Below are positions 1 through 7,344 of a stretch of 64,000 nt of DNA, one piece after another (the stretch's first letter is position 1; each line of letters starts with the position of its first letter). A program made the position numbers and the translations under genes. A model generated the notes under the pieces. That model ran no database searches. It saw nothing but the letters and a program-made list of their open reading frames with translations, and was not told the origin of the DNA. Origin of the DNA: Marinobacter denitrificans (GTDB lineage: Bacteria > Pseudomonadota > Gammaproteobacteria > Pseudomonadales > Oleiphilaceae); NCBI RefSeq assembly GCF_008795955.1, contig NZ_VMHN01000009.1:101752-165751 (forward strand), read 5' to 3'.

Positions 1-1050
1 GGCGGCGAGGGTGTTGGCCAGGCCGCCCACTTCCCGACCACCCATGGCATTGGGCTGGCCGGTCAGGGAAAAAGGCCCGGCCCCGGGCTTGCCAATTCGA
101 CCGGTGGCCAGATGACAGTTGATGATGGCATTGCCCTTGTCGGTACCGGCGACGGACTGGTTCACCCCCTGGGAAAAGCCGGTCACCGTGCGCGGCGTCG
201 ACGCAAACCAGCGGTAAAAAGTTTCCACATCTTCCGGCGGCAGGTCACACTGCCTGGCCACTGCTGCCACATCTGGTGCAGCATCGCGGGCGCTCGCCAG
301 GGCTTGTTCATAACCCTGGCAGTGGGCATCAATATAGGCCTGATCCATACCACCCTCGGCGGCCAGCCAGTTCAGCAGACCATTGAACAGTACCGTATCA
401 GTGCCGGGACGAAGGGCCAGATGCAGATCGGCCAGTTCGCTGGTTGCGGTGCGACGGGGGTCAATCACCACCACCCTGCGCCCCTTCCTGGCTGCGGCTT
501 TCATGCGCTGGTACAGCACTGGATGGGCCCAGGCGGCGTTGCTGCCGGCCAGCACCAGCAGGTCTGCAAGCTCCAGGTCTTCATAACAACCGGGCACCAC
601 ATCAGCACCAAAAGCCCGTTTGTGAGCTGCCACCGCAGACGACATGCAAAGGCGGGAGTTGGTGTCCACATTGGCCGTACGAAGAAAGCCCTTGGCCAGC
701 TTGTTGGCTACGTAATAGTCTTCTGTCAGCAACTGCCCCGACAGATAAAAGGCCACGGACTGAGGCCCATATGCTTCCACGCTATCGCGGATGGCTCCCG
801 CCACTTCATCAAGCGCGTTGTTCCAGGCAGACCTCCGCCCTCTGACCACCGGGTATAGTAGTCGTCCTTCCTGGCCGGTAGTCTCGTGCAAGCTGGCACC
901 CTTTACACACAATCGCCCATAGTTAGCGGGATGACTGGCATCTCCGGCTACCGGCATGCGGGTGTCGGAGTTCGCCATAACACCACACCCGACCCCGCAA
1001 TAGGGGCATGTAGTGTGGACAGGTGGTTTACCGGTATCGTGCGAATCCAC
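1..1050 (-). CDS. nasA: Assimilatory nitrate reductase catalytic subunit, N-terminal part
   Basis: Cytoplasmic molybdoenzyme reducing nitrate to nitrite. The frame stays open from the start to base 1, giving about 350 of the roughly 900 residues usual for the family; the rest lies off the left edge. Near the N-terminus is C-x2-C-x3-C-x25-C, the [4Fe-4S] signature, and near the window edge GQPNAMGGREVGGLAN, a NasA hallmark in the molybdopterin domain. An ATG lies at 1056, but AGGAG touches it directly, so the GTG at 1050, six bases after AGGAG, is the better start. It is divergent from nasT and preceded by an attenuator leader and a sigma-54 type promoter. Family assignment is firm; the exact start is less so. 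Confidence 0.93.
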   Translation of the reverse strand, partial: MDSHDTGKPPVHTTCPYCGVGCGVMANSDTRMPVAGDASHPANYGRLCVKGASLHETTGQEGRLLYPVVRGRRSAWNNALDEVAGAIRDSVEAYGPQSVAFYLSGQLLTEDYYVANKLAKGFLRTANVDTNSRLCMSSAVAAHKRAFGADVVPGCYEDLELADLLVLAGSNAAWAHPVLYQRMKAAARKGRRVVVIDPRRTATSELADLHLALRPGTDTVLFNGLLNWLAAEGGMDQAYIDAHCQGYEQALASARDAAPDVAAVARQCDLPPEDVETFYRWFASTPRTVTGFSQGVNQSVAGTDKGNAIINCHLATGRIGKPGAGPFSLTGQPNAMGGREVGGLANTLAA

Positions 1051-1076
1051 TGACATCTCCTGAGAATCACAATCAC

Positions 1077-1127
1077 AAAAAAACCCGCGATGCCCGACCT
1101 GGTATTGAACAGATCGGGCATCGCGGG
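1077..1127 (-). terminator. Leader terminator of nasA
   Basis: Arms 1114-1127 and 1084-1097 are a perfect 14-bp inverted repeat with a 16-nt loop. On the minus strand it is followed by a run of T (1083-1077), a canonical intrinsic terminator. It ends about 25 bases before the nasA start, so unchecked it would stop transcription before the gene. This fits attenuation relieved by NasT. Confidence 0.9.
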
Positions 1128-1170
1128 CTTCTTTGCCAGAATTATTCACCGGGACTAAATCCGCCCGGCG
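1126..1170 (-). promoter_or_regulatory. Probable NasT (ANTAR) target hairpins in nasA leader
   Basis: On the minus strand a first hairpin has arms CGCCGGG (1170-1164) and CCCGGTG (1153-1147). After a 9-nt linker comes GGC-AAAGAA-GCC (1137-1126), a hexaloop with A at position 1 and G at position 4. Its 3' side uses the first bases of the terminator 5' arm, so the two structures exclude each other. Paired hexaloop hairpins with A1 and G4 next to a terminator are the known ANTAR target design. Only the second hairpin fits that loop rule clearly; the first has a 10-nt loop. Confidence 0.65.
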
Positions 1171-1195
1171 TCTTCACGCGCTGCTTCTGCTTATG

Positions 1196-1211
1196 TGCAA
1201 ATCCAGGGCCA
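1196..1211 (-). promoter_or_regulatory. Sigma-54 type promoter for nasA
   Basis: The minus strand reads TGGCCCTGGATTTGCA, matching the TGGCAC-N5-TTGCA consensus with the invariant GG (1210-1209) and GC (1198-1197) exactly 10 bases apart. Transcription would begin near 1185, giving a leader of about 135 bases containing the hairpins and terminator. Sigma-54/NtrC control is usual for nitrogen assimilation genes; I did not identify NtrC sites. Confidence 0.7.
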
Positions 1212-1498
1212 CCATTGGGAGAACCTGTCGCCGTCAGTGATTCCGCCTGTATCGGCAAGCAATCAATGACGCAATTCAGACTCAAAACAGTGCAAAACCG
1301 CCGAAAATGCCCAACGACTGCGCAACGTGCTACTCGGAAACGACCGGAAAATCGTAACTACATCGGCTTACACCCCCGCTACAGAGGCCTTGGAGGGGGC
1401 TGGCAGATTTATTGCTTCCAAGTCTGGAGAAGGTGAAGACCACTTCGCCGAATGATCAACCATTCGCAGTCAACGACTGTTCAGTTGAGGAAATCATC

Positions 1499-2125
1499 AT
1501 GAATTCGCCAGACCCCCTTCGTATCCTTTTGATCGACAAGGACCCCGAACGGGCAAGCCAGGTATGTGCAACATTACGGCACGAGGGTCATGAAGTGATT
1601 CGCCAGCGCCCGGATGCCACCGGCCTGACTGCAGCCGTGGCCCGCGACCAGCCGGACATGGTGATCATTGATATGGACTCACCGGACCGGGATACCCTGG
1701 AAAACATGAGTACCCTCAATGCCCATGCCCCCAGGCCCATTGTCTTTTTTGCCGACGAGCCCGGCGACCGCGCCACCATTCACGCCGCCGTAAAGGCTGG
1801 GGTCAGCGCCTACGTAGTGGATGGTATACAGCCAGAACGGGTTCGCTCTATTATTGACTCGGCGGTGGCGCAGTTCGAATCCTTTCAGGCGCTGCGCACA
1901 GAGTTAGAAGAAACCCGCTCCGCGCTGGAAGACCGTAAGACCATCGAGAAAGCCAAGGGGCTGATCATGCGTCATGAGGACTGTGACGAGGAAACCGCCT
2001 ATCGCATGCTCCGCAGTTCCGCCATGGAGCACAGCGAACGCCTGGCGGTCATGGCTGACCGCGTTATTACCCTAATCGAAAGCCGCAACCAGGGATCGGG
2101 CGGGCCAGTCCGCAAAGCCTCATAA
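1499..2125 (+). CDS. nasT: NasT, ANTAR-domain antiterminator response regulator
   Basis: RNA-binding response regulator of 208 residues. An N-terminal receiver-like domain (about 1-125) contains LLIDKD and the strand IIDMD, where the phospho-acceptor Asp would sit. A coiled segment follows, then a C-terminal ANTAR domain (about 145-200) with KAKGLIMRHEDCDEETAYRML. GAGG lies 8 bases before the ATG at 1499, which favours it over in-frame upstream codons. In known systems NasS holds NasT until nitrate or nitrite is present; free NasT then binds leader hairpins and prevents termination. The adjacent nasS and three suitable leaders in this window fit that role. Confidence 0.93.
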   Translation: MNSPDPLRILLIDKDPERASQVCATLRHEGHEVIRQRPDATGLTAAVARDQPDMVIIDMDSPDRDTLENMSTLNAHAPRPIVFFADEPGDRATIHAAVKAGVSAYVVDGIQPERVRSIIDSAVAQFESFQALRTELEETRSALEDRKTIEKAKGLIMRHEDCDEETAYRMLRSSAMEHSERLAVMADRVITLIESRNQGSGGPVRKAS

Positions 2126-2148
2126 CTGCCCCGTCAGACGGAGAAACA

Positions 2149-3405
2149 ATGGTTCAACCCACACCACTCCACAGACATCCCGGTTTCCATATTCGGCTGG
2201 GCTTTGTGCCACTTCTGGACAGCGCACCACTGATCGTCGCCCGTGAACTGGGGCTTTTTGATGCAGAGGGGCTTGATGTAGAACTGGTGAGGGAAGGTTC
2301 CTGGGCTTCCCTGCGGGACAAGGTCACGTTCGGGCTTATCGACGGTGGCCACATGCTGGCCCCCATGCCCCTGAGCATGTCCCTGGCCATTGACCGGCCA
2401 AAGGTCCCCGTCGTGGTGGGCATGGTGCTGAGCCGAAACGGCAATGGCATCACACTTGGCAATCGGCTCTTTGGTGAGCTGCTCCGGTCGGCCACAGATC
2501 TGGACAACCCCATCGCCACGGCAGGGGCCCTGATCAGTCTGGCAAAACAGAGGGGTAAGCCAATACAGCTGGCTTCCGTCGCTCCCTGGTCAAGCCACGA
2601 CCTCCAGCTTCGTGACTGGCTGGCTTCTGCCGGCGCGGCTATGGACAACCACATCCAGATTATCCCGGTATCGCCGATTCAGATGGTGGACGCTTTCCGT
2701 TCGAACGCCATTGAGGGCTGTTGCGTTGGCGAACCCTGGAACAGCCTGCTGGAGTACGAGAAGCTCGGGCACATCCTCCATTCCGGCCATCAGATATGGC
2801 AAAACGCCCCGGAAAAAGTCCTGGGAATGCGGGCGGACTGGATGGCACAGCACAGCGTGATGTACCGGCACCTGCTGCGCGCCTTGCTCGCGGCCTGTCG
2901 GTGGCTGGACAATTCCCATAACCACCTTCTGCTGAGGGAGATTCTGTCGAAACCTGAATACCTCGGAGCGCAGATTAATGCACTGGACAACCACCCCTAC
3001 AGCCTTTTCCACCCGCGACTGGAACAACACTTCTTCCGTCACTCCGCCAATTTCCCCTGGTTGTCCCAGGCCCACTGGCTTGCCTCGCGGCTGACACTCC
3101 GAGGGCAACTCGGCCCCGTCAGTGGAGCAATGTTGCGCCAGGTGGTGCGGCCCGACCTGTTCCGGGATGCGGCCGCGTCCATGGGCATCGACACACCGGT
3201 AATCGACAGCAAAATGGAAGGGCGCCACCAGCATCCGTTTACTCTCTCCGGTCGTTATGGCCCCGTTGACGTTGCCAGCGACAGACTTCTTGGCGAACAC
3301 CTCCACGACTGGATGGCAGAACACCATGACCGCCCCGGCCCGCCCAACAATGAGGCGCCACGCACTAAAACGGCCTCCAGAACCGGGCCGGAATCGGGAA
3401 ACTGA
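2149..3405 (+). CDS. nasS: NasS, nitrate/nitrite sensor (NrtA-like fold)
   Basis: Cytoplasmic sensor of 418 residues related to the nitrate-binding protein NrtA but with no signal peptide: the N-terminus MVQPTPLHRHPGF is soluble. It keeps the family signatures LGFVPLLDSAPLIVARELGLF near the start (shown here as LGFVPLLDS to GLF), NGNGITLG and CCVGEPWN. GGAG lies 6 bases before the ATG, and the gene begins 23 bases after nasT, so the pair is cotranscribed. Established role: binds nitrate or nitrite and releases NasT. The divergent nasA and downstream nrtA leaders are the natural targets. The last 35 residues are polar and low in complexity. Confidence 0.9.
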   Translation: MVQPTPLHRHPGFHIRLGFVPLLDSAPLIVARELGLFDAEGLDVELVREGSWASLRDKVTFGLIDGGHMLAPMPLSMSLAIDRPKVPVVVGMVLSRNGNGITLGNRLFGELLRSATDLDNPIATAGALISLAKQRGKPIQLASVAPWSSHDLQLRDWLASAGAAMDNHIQIIPVSPIQMVDAFRSNAIEGCCVGEPWNSLLEYEKLGHILHSGHQIWQNAPEKVLGMRADWMAQHSVMYRHLLRALLAACRWLDNSHNHLLLREILSKPEYLGAQINALDNHPYSLFHPRLEQHFFRHSANFPWLSQAHWLASRLTLRGQLGPVSGAMLRQVVRPDLFRDAAASMGIDTPVIDSKMEGRHQHPFTLSGRYGPVDVASDRLLGEHLHDWMAEHHDRPGPPNNEAPRTKTASRTGPESGN

Positions 3406-3451
3406 AACCGGATTTATAAAATAACTCTTTACTTTCAGAGTCTTGAAGAAC

Positions 3452-3467
3452 TGGCACGCCGTCTGCT
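3452..3467 (+). promoter_or_regulatory. Sigma-54 type promoter for nrtA
   Basis: TGGCACGCCGTCTGCT has the full TGGCACG -24 box, with GG (3453-3454) and GC (3465-3466) exactly 10 bases apart. Only one base of the TTGCW -12 box differs. Predicted transcription start is near 3478, giving a leader of about 130 bases before nrtA. It separates nrtABC transcription from nasTS. Confidence 0.82.
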
Positions 3468-3493
3468 TAACAGACTACATACGATCTTGCATT

Positions 3494-3551
3494 TACTGCA
3501 CGTGAATTCGGCAGTAGTGAACACTTGAAGAATATCAGGCATTGACGCCTG
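3494..3551 (+). promoter_or_regulatory. Probable NasT (ANTAR) target hairpins in nrtA leader
   Basis: A first hairpin pairs TACTGC (3494-3499) with GCAGTA (3511-3516). A second, CAGGC-ATTGAC-GCCTG (3536-3551), is a perfect 5-bp stem closing a hexaloop with A1 and G4. Its 3' half is the start of the terminator 5' arm, so forming it competes with termination. The first hairpin has an 11-nt loop and does not show the A1/G4 rule. Confidence 0.7.
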
Positions 3552-3582
3552 CGCCCCGGCAACGGGGGGCAGGCTTTTTTTT
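3547..3582 (+). terminator. Leader terminator of nrtA
   Basis: Arms 3547-3558 and 3563-3574 pair over 12 positions with one mismatch, closed by a GCAA tetraloop and followed by eight T (3575-3582). It ends 28 bases before the nrtA ATG and after the sigma-54 promoter, so it must be read through for the transporter to be made. Confidence 0.92.
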
Positions 3583-3610
3583 GCCTGAAATAAGCAACCG
3601 GGAGAACACC

Positions 3611-4966
3611 ATGCAACTGAAAACACTGGTAGCCACCTTACTGATACTGGCAGGAACCGGTTCAGCGCAGGCCGAGATTGGCCCGCCGGAAAAGCCGGAC
3701 CTGCGGCTTGGATTCATCAAGCTGACCGATATGGCTCCCCTGGCTATTGCCTGGGAACAGGGTTTTTTTATGGATGAAGGTCTGTTCGTGGAGCTCGAAG
3801 CCCAGGCCAACTGGAAAGTTCTGCTGGACGGAGTGGTCACCGGCACCCTTGACGGCGCCCATATGCTGGCCGGCCAGCCCCTTGGCGCCACCATCGGCTA
3901 CGGCACCCAGGCGGATATCATCACCGCGTTCAGTATGGACCTGAACGGCAACGGCATTACCGTATCCAATGATGTCTGGGAGCAGATGACCCCACACATC
4001 GATAAAAACGGGGACGGCAATCCTGCCCACCCCATAAGCGCCGCTGCCCTGAAACCCGTCATCGAACAGTACCGTGACGAAGGCGAGCGCTTCCGCATGG
4101 GCATGGTGTTCCCGGTATCCACCCACAACTATGAGTTGCGCTACTGGCTGGCGGCTGGGGGCCTGAACCCCGGTCTCTACGCTCCACAACGGGGAGACAC
4201 CAGCGGCACCATCGACGCCGACGTGCACTTGTCTGTCACGCCCCCACCGCAAATGCCGGCCACCATGGAGGCCGGCACCATCCAGGGCTACTGCGTGGGT
4301 GAGCCCTGGAACCAGCAAGCAGTGTTCAAAGGCATCGGTGTGCCGGTGATCACCGATTACGAAATCTGGCCCAATAACCCGGAAAAAGTCTTTGGCGTTA
4401 CTGAAGCCTGGGCCGAACAGAATCCCAACACCCATCTTCGACTGCTACGGGCTCTGATTCGCGCCGCCCACTGGCTGGACGAGAACAACAATGCCAATCG
4501 GGAGGCAGCGGTAAAGATCCTGGCCCGTTCCAGCTACGTGGGTGCGGACGAAGAGGTGATCGCCAACTCCATGACCGGCACCTTCGAATACGAGAAGGGC
4601 GATGTACGGGAAGTGCCGGACTTCAACGTCTTCTTCCGCTATTACGCCACCTATCCGTATCCATCGGACGCGATCTGGTACCTGAGCCAGATGCGCCGCT
4701 GGGGCCAGATCCCGGAGGCAAAGTCCGACGACTGGTACATGGAAACGGCAGCCAGAGTCTACCGTGCCGATATCTACAAGGAAGCCGCCCGCTCGCTCAT
4801 CGACGATGGCACGCTCAGTGCAGAGGACTTCCCGGACCTGGACGCAGAAAACTTCACCCGCCCTCACCAGGGCAAGCTCATCGACGGCGTGGCTTTCACT
4901 CCCCGGGAACCGAACGCCTACATCGACAGTTTCAAGATTGGCCTGAAAGGCTCGCAAACCCCGTAA
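3611..4966 (+). CDS. nrtA: Nitrate ABC transporter substrate-binding protein
   Basis: Periplasmic nitrate-binding component of 451 residues. The signal peptide is visible at the N-terminus (MQLKTLVATLLILAG, cleavage near AQA-EIG). Family motifs match NasS: LGFIKLTDMAPLAIAWEQG, NGNGITVS and CVGEPWN. GGGAG lies six bases before the ATG at 3611; an upstream in-frame extension to 3542 would read through the terminator hairpin and lacks a signal sequence. First gene of nrtA-nrtB-nrtC, expressed behind a sigma-54 promoter and an attenuator. Confidence 0.93.
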   Translation: MQLKTLVATLLILAGTGSAQAEIGPPEKPDLRLGFIKLTDMAPLAIAWEQGFFMDEGLFVELEAQANWKVLLDGVVTGTLDGAHMLAGQPLGATIGYGTQADIITAFSMDLNGNGITVSNDVWEQMTPHIDKNGDGNPAHPISAAALKPVIEQYRDEGERFRMGMVFPVSTHNYELRYWLAAGGLNPGLYAPQRGDTSGTIDADVHLSVTPPPQMPATMEAGTIQGYCVGEPWNQQAVFKGIGVPVITDYEIWPNNPEKVFGVTEAWAEQNPNTHLRLLRALIRAAHWLDENNNANREAAVKILARSSYVGADEEVIANSMTGTFEYEKGDVREVPDFNVFFRYYATYPYPSDAIWYLSQMRRWGQIPEAKSDDWYMETAARVYRADIYKEAARSLIDDGTLSAEDFPDLDAENFTRPHQGKLIDGVAFTPREPNAYIDSFKIGLKGSQTP

Positions 4967-4990
4967 GCATTGAGTGTCAGGAGACATCAC

Positions 4991-5986
4991 ATGACAACGC
5001 TCAGCCAGACCGACTCGTTATCACAAGGCCAACGATGGCTCCGTGCACTGACTGAAAAACTGGCCGGGCGCAGCCTGGCCGAAACCGGACGCCAGCTACT
5101 GCTCCCCGCCATTGGCATTGCCCTGTTCCTGGGCTTCTGGCACCTGGCTGCGCCCCAGGTACAGACCTCCCTGGGCGCCTTCCCGGGCCCGGCCCAAGTG
5201 CTTGAGCAGACCGGCCAGCTCTGGCAGGAACACAGCAACCAGCGGGACCGTGCCGCTCAGTTCGTGACCATGCAGGAAGAGCGCAATGAGCGAATCCTGA
5301 CCGAGAACCCGAACGCCGAAGTGAAAATCCGTGATTACCCCGGAGCGCCCACGTTTATTGACCAGATATTCACCAGCCTTGGCACCGTGCTGGCAGGATT
5401 TGTACTGGCCACCATCATTGCGGTGCCGCTGGGCATTATCATAGGCCTGAACCGCCATTTTTCGGCGGCGGTCAATCCCTTGATCCAGATCTTCAAACCG
5501 GTATCGCCACTGGCCTGGCTACCCCTGGTGACCATGGTGGTTTCGGCCACCTACGTCAGTGACGATCCGATGTTTGCCAAGTCGTTCCTGACGTCGATGA
5601 TCACCGTGACCTTGTGCAGCCTCTGGCCCACGCTGATCAACACCAGTGTGGGGGTCGCGGCCGTCAACCCGGACCTGCTGAACGTTTCCAAAGTCCTGCA
5701 ACTGTCGTTCTGGACCCACGTTCGCAAAGTCGTGCTGCCGTCATCCGTTCCTATGATCTTTACCGGCCTGAGAGTATCCCTGGGCATCGCCTGGATGGTG
5801 CTGATTGCCGCCGAAATGCTGGCCCAGAGCCCCGGCCTCGGAAAGTTCGTCTGGGATGAATTCCAGAACGGGAGCAGTCAGTCCTTGAGTCGAATCATGG
5901 TGGCAGTATTGGCCATCGGTTTTATCGGCTTCTTACTGGACCGAATCATGCTGCTAATTCAGAAGAAGGTTGCCTGGAACGAATAG
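4991..5986 (+). CDS. nrtB: Nitrate ABC transporter permease
   Basis: Inner-membrane permease of 331 residues in the binding-protein-dependent transport family. About six hydrophobic segments are visible, with the permease EAA-type loop around HVRKVVLPSSVPMIFTGLRV. Between the first and second membrane segments lies a polar insertion of about 60 residues (WQEHSNQRDRAAQ onward), as in other NrtB proteins. AGGAG is seven bases before the ATG at 4991. It follows nrtA by 24 bases, but a 108-base palindromic element separates it from the ATPase gene, which is unusual within an operon. Confidence 0.9.
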   Translation: MTTLSQTDSLSQGQRWLRALTEKLAGRSLAETGRQLLLPAIGIALFLGFWHLAAPQVQTSLGAFPGPAQVLEQTGQLWQEHSNQRDRAAQFVTMQEERNERILTENPNAEVKIRDYPGAPTFIDQIFTSLGTVLAGFVLATIIAVPLGIIIGLNRHFSAAVNPLIQIFKPVSPLAWLPLVTMVVSATYVSDDPMFAKSFLTSMITVTLCSLWPTLINTSVGVAAVNPDLLNVSKVLQLSFWTHVRKVVLPSSVPMIFTGLRVSLGIAWMVLIAAEMLAQSPGLGKFVWDEFQNGSSQSLSRIMVAVLAIGFIGFLLDRIMLLIQKKVAWNE

Positions 5987-6007
5987 CTTCTGACCTTGGA
6001 GCATGCC

Positions 6008-6115
6008 GCCCGGGATGACGATGGCCTCCCAGGACACGCGGTGAATACGTCCATGTACGCTCGACAAAAACATCCATGTTTTTGACGGTCCCGGGAGGCC
6101 ATCGTCACCCCGGGC
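6008..6115 (+). repeat. Family B palindromic element, copy 1 (tandem hexaloop hairpins)
   Basis: Outer arms 6008-6035 and 6088-6115 match as an inverted repeat at 26 of 28 positions. Inside are two small palindromes: TAC-GTCCAT-GTA (6046-6057) and CAAAAAC-ATCCAT-GTTTTTG (6065-6084), seven bases apart. The minus strand reads loops AUGGAC and AUGGAU inside ACAUGGACGU and ACAUGGAUGU. A second copy at 45926 shares the loops and the GTGAA lead-in but not the arms. It lies between nrtB and nrtC, in antisense orientation for the GGA loops. Confidence 0.85.
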
Positions 6116-6139
6116 TCCGCAAGTTTTGAGGAGATTGCT

Positions 6140-7045
6140 ATGAGTAAGTCACACCTTGAATTGACCAATGTACAGATGGCTTTTGATACGCCCCACGGGC
6201 CTTTCGTTGCTCTGGAAAACGTCGATCTGAAGATTCGCAAGGGAGAGTTCGTCTCCCTTATCGGCCATTCGGGTTGTGGTAAGTCCACCGTACTCAATAT
6301 CGTCGCCGGCCTGTTACAGGCCACCCGTGGTGGCTGTGTACTGGATGGGCATGAAGTAAACACCCCGGGGCCTGAGCGCGCCGTTGTGTTCCAGAACCAT
6401 TCGCTGATGCCCTGGCTGACCGTGTATGAAAACGTGGAACTGGCCGTACAGCAGGTGTTCCGCAAATCCATGAACAAAGCGGAACGCAAGGAATGGATCC
6501 TGCACAACCTCAAACTGGTCAATATGGACCATGCCCTGCACAAGCGCCCCGGTGAAATTTCCGGCGGTATGGCGCAGCGCGTTGGTATTGCCCGAGCACT
6601 GGCCATGAAACCCAGCGTGCTTTTGATGGACGAGCCCTTTGGGGCGCTGGATGCGCTGACCCGGGCTCATCTTCAAGATTCATTGATGGAAATCCAGCAG
6701 GACCTGAACAGCACGGTCATCATGATCACCCACGATGTGGACGAGGCAGTACTGCTGTCGGATCGGATTGTGATGATGACCAACGGCCCGGCCGCCACCA
6801 TAGGTGAGGAGCTGCATATCAAACTGCCACGACCACGCAACCGGGTAACACTCGCAGACAACCCGGAGTATGTGCACTACCGCCAGGCCGTGCTGTCCTT
6901 CCTTTACGAAAAACAGCGTTTCCCCGGCAAAGGCCAGGAAGAACAGGGCGAGCAAAACACCGAGGAGCCTGCCCCGATTCACACTGAAGAAACGCCGGGC
7001 GTGGAAAGCAGCCAACCGGAAAGCCCTGTTCGCCGTATCGCCTGA
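6140..7045 (+). CDS. nrtC: Nitrate ABC transporter ATP-binding protein
   Basis: Cytoplasmic ATPase of 301 residues energising NrtAB. Walker A GHSGCGKST (about 43-51), signature ISGGMAQR and Walker B VLLMDEPF are intact, with a downstream H-loop ITHDVDEAV. The last 55 residues are an acidic, proline-rich extension with no recognisable domain. It lacks the C-terminal NrtA-like regulatory domain of cyanobacterial NrtC, so it resembles NrtD/NasD in length; the symbol is by position. GAGGAG lies seven bases before the start. The gap to nrtB holds only the palindromic element. Confidence 0.9.
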   Translation: MSKSHLELTNVQMAFDTPHGPFVALENVDLKIRKGEFVSLIGHSGCGKSTVLNIVAGLLQATRGGCVLDGHEVNTPGPERAVVFQNHSLMPWLTVYENVELAVQQVFRKSMNKAERKEWILHNLKLVNMDHALHKRPGEISGGMAQRVGIARALAMKPSVLLMDEPFGALDALTRAHLQDSLMEIQQDLNSTVIMITHDVDEAVLLSDRIVMMTNGPAATIGEELHIKLPRPRNRVTLADNPEYVHYRQAVLSFLYEKQRFPGKGQEEQGEQNTEEPAPIHTEETPGVESSQPESPVRRIA

Positions 7046-7182
7046 GAGCATTCGGGCATGGCCGGCTGTTAAACCGATTAAAGCACTCATCCGGTGCATC
7101 CCGCCCCGTCAAAGCGCACGGATTTCAGGCCAAGTTTAAAGCGTATTCCGATAACCTGCTGTAAACAAAAGAATAACTATGT

Positions 7183-7198
7183 TGGCACGGCCTTCGCT
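7183..7198 (+). promoter_or_regulatory. Sigma-54 type promoter for the flavoprotein-nirBD unit
   Basis: TGGCACGGCCTTCGCT has a perfect TGGCACG -24 box, with GG (7184-7185) and GC (7196-7197) 10 bases apart. Predicted start is near 7209, just before the first leader hairpin. It starts a new transcript after nrtC, so the reductase genes need not depend on the transporter promoter. Confidence 0.8.
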
Positions 7199-7219
7199 AT
7201 TACAAATATAGGGAAGAAC

Positions 7220-7273
7220 GTCCCGGCCATGGATCGGCCGGACCATCAGATCATTGTTGTTGGCATTGGCGCC
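7220..7273 (+). promoter_or_regulatory. Probable NasT (ANTAR) target hairpins, flavoprotein leader
   Basis: The first hairpin pairs GTCCCGGCC (7220-7228, one bulged C) with GGCCGGAC (7236-7243); its 7-nt loop starts A with G at position 4. The second is GGC-ATTGGC-GCC (7262-7273), a hexaloop with A1 and G4 whose stem can extend by two G-U pairs. Its 3' side overlaps the terminator. An 11-base sequence (7237-7247) is repeated exactly as the terminator 5' arm (7271-7281), offering an alternative pairing. Confidence 0.7.
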
Positions 7274-7317
7274 GGACCATCGAGTCCCTTCGGGGATCAG
7301 ATGCTCCGGCTTTTTTT
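7271..7317 (+). terminator. Leader terminator before the flavoprotein gene
   Basis: Nested arms 7271-7288 and 7293-7310 pair with three interruptions around a TTCG loop and are followed by seven T (7311-7317). It ends 27 bases before the ATG at 7345, in the same position as the nasA and nrtA leader terminators. Confidence 0.9.
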
Positions 7318-7344
7318 GTTCGGGCAGAAAAGGGGATAACCACC

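Noticed and set aside
112..858. Open reading frame of 248 codons on the plus strand at the left end
   Set aside because: Antisense to nasA, whose minus-strand translation is continuous with the Fe-S and molybdopterin motifs.
1023..1436. Open reading frame of 137 codons across the nasA leader
   Set aside because: It runs through the promoter, hairpins and terminator of nasA and has no protein features.
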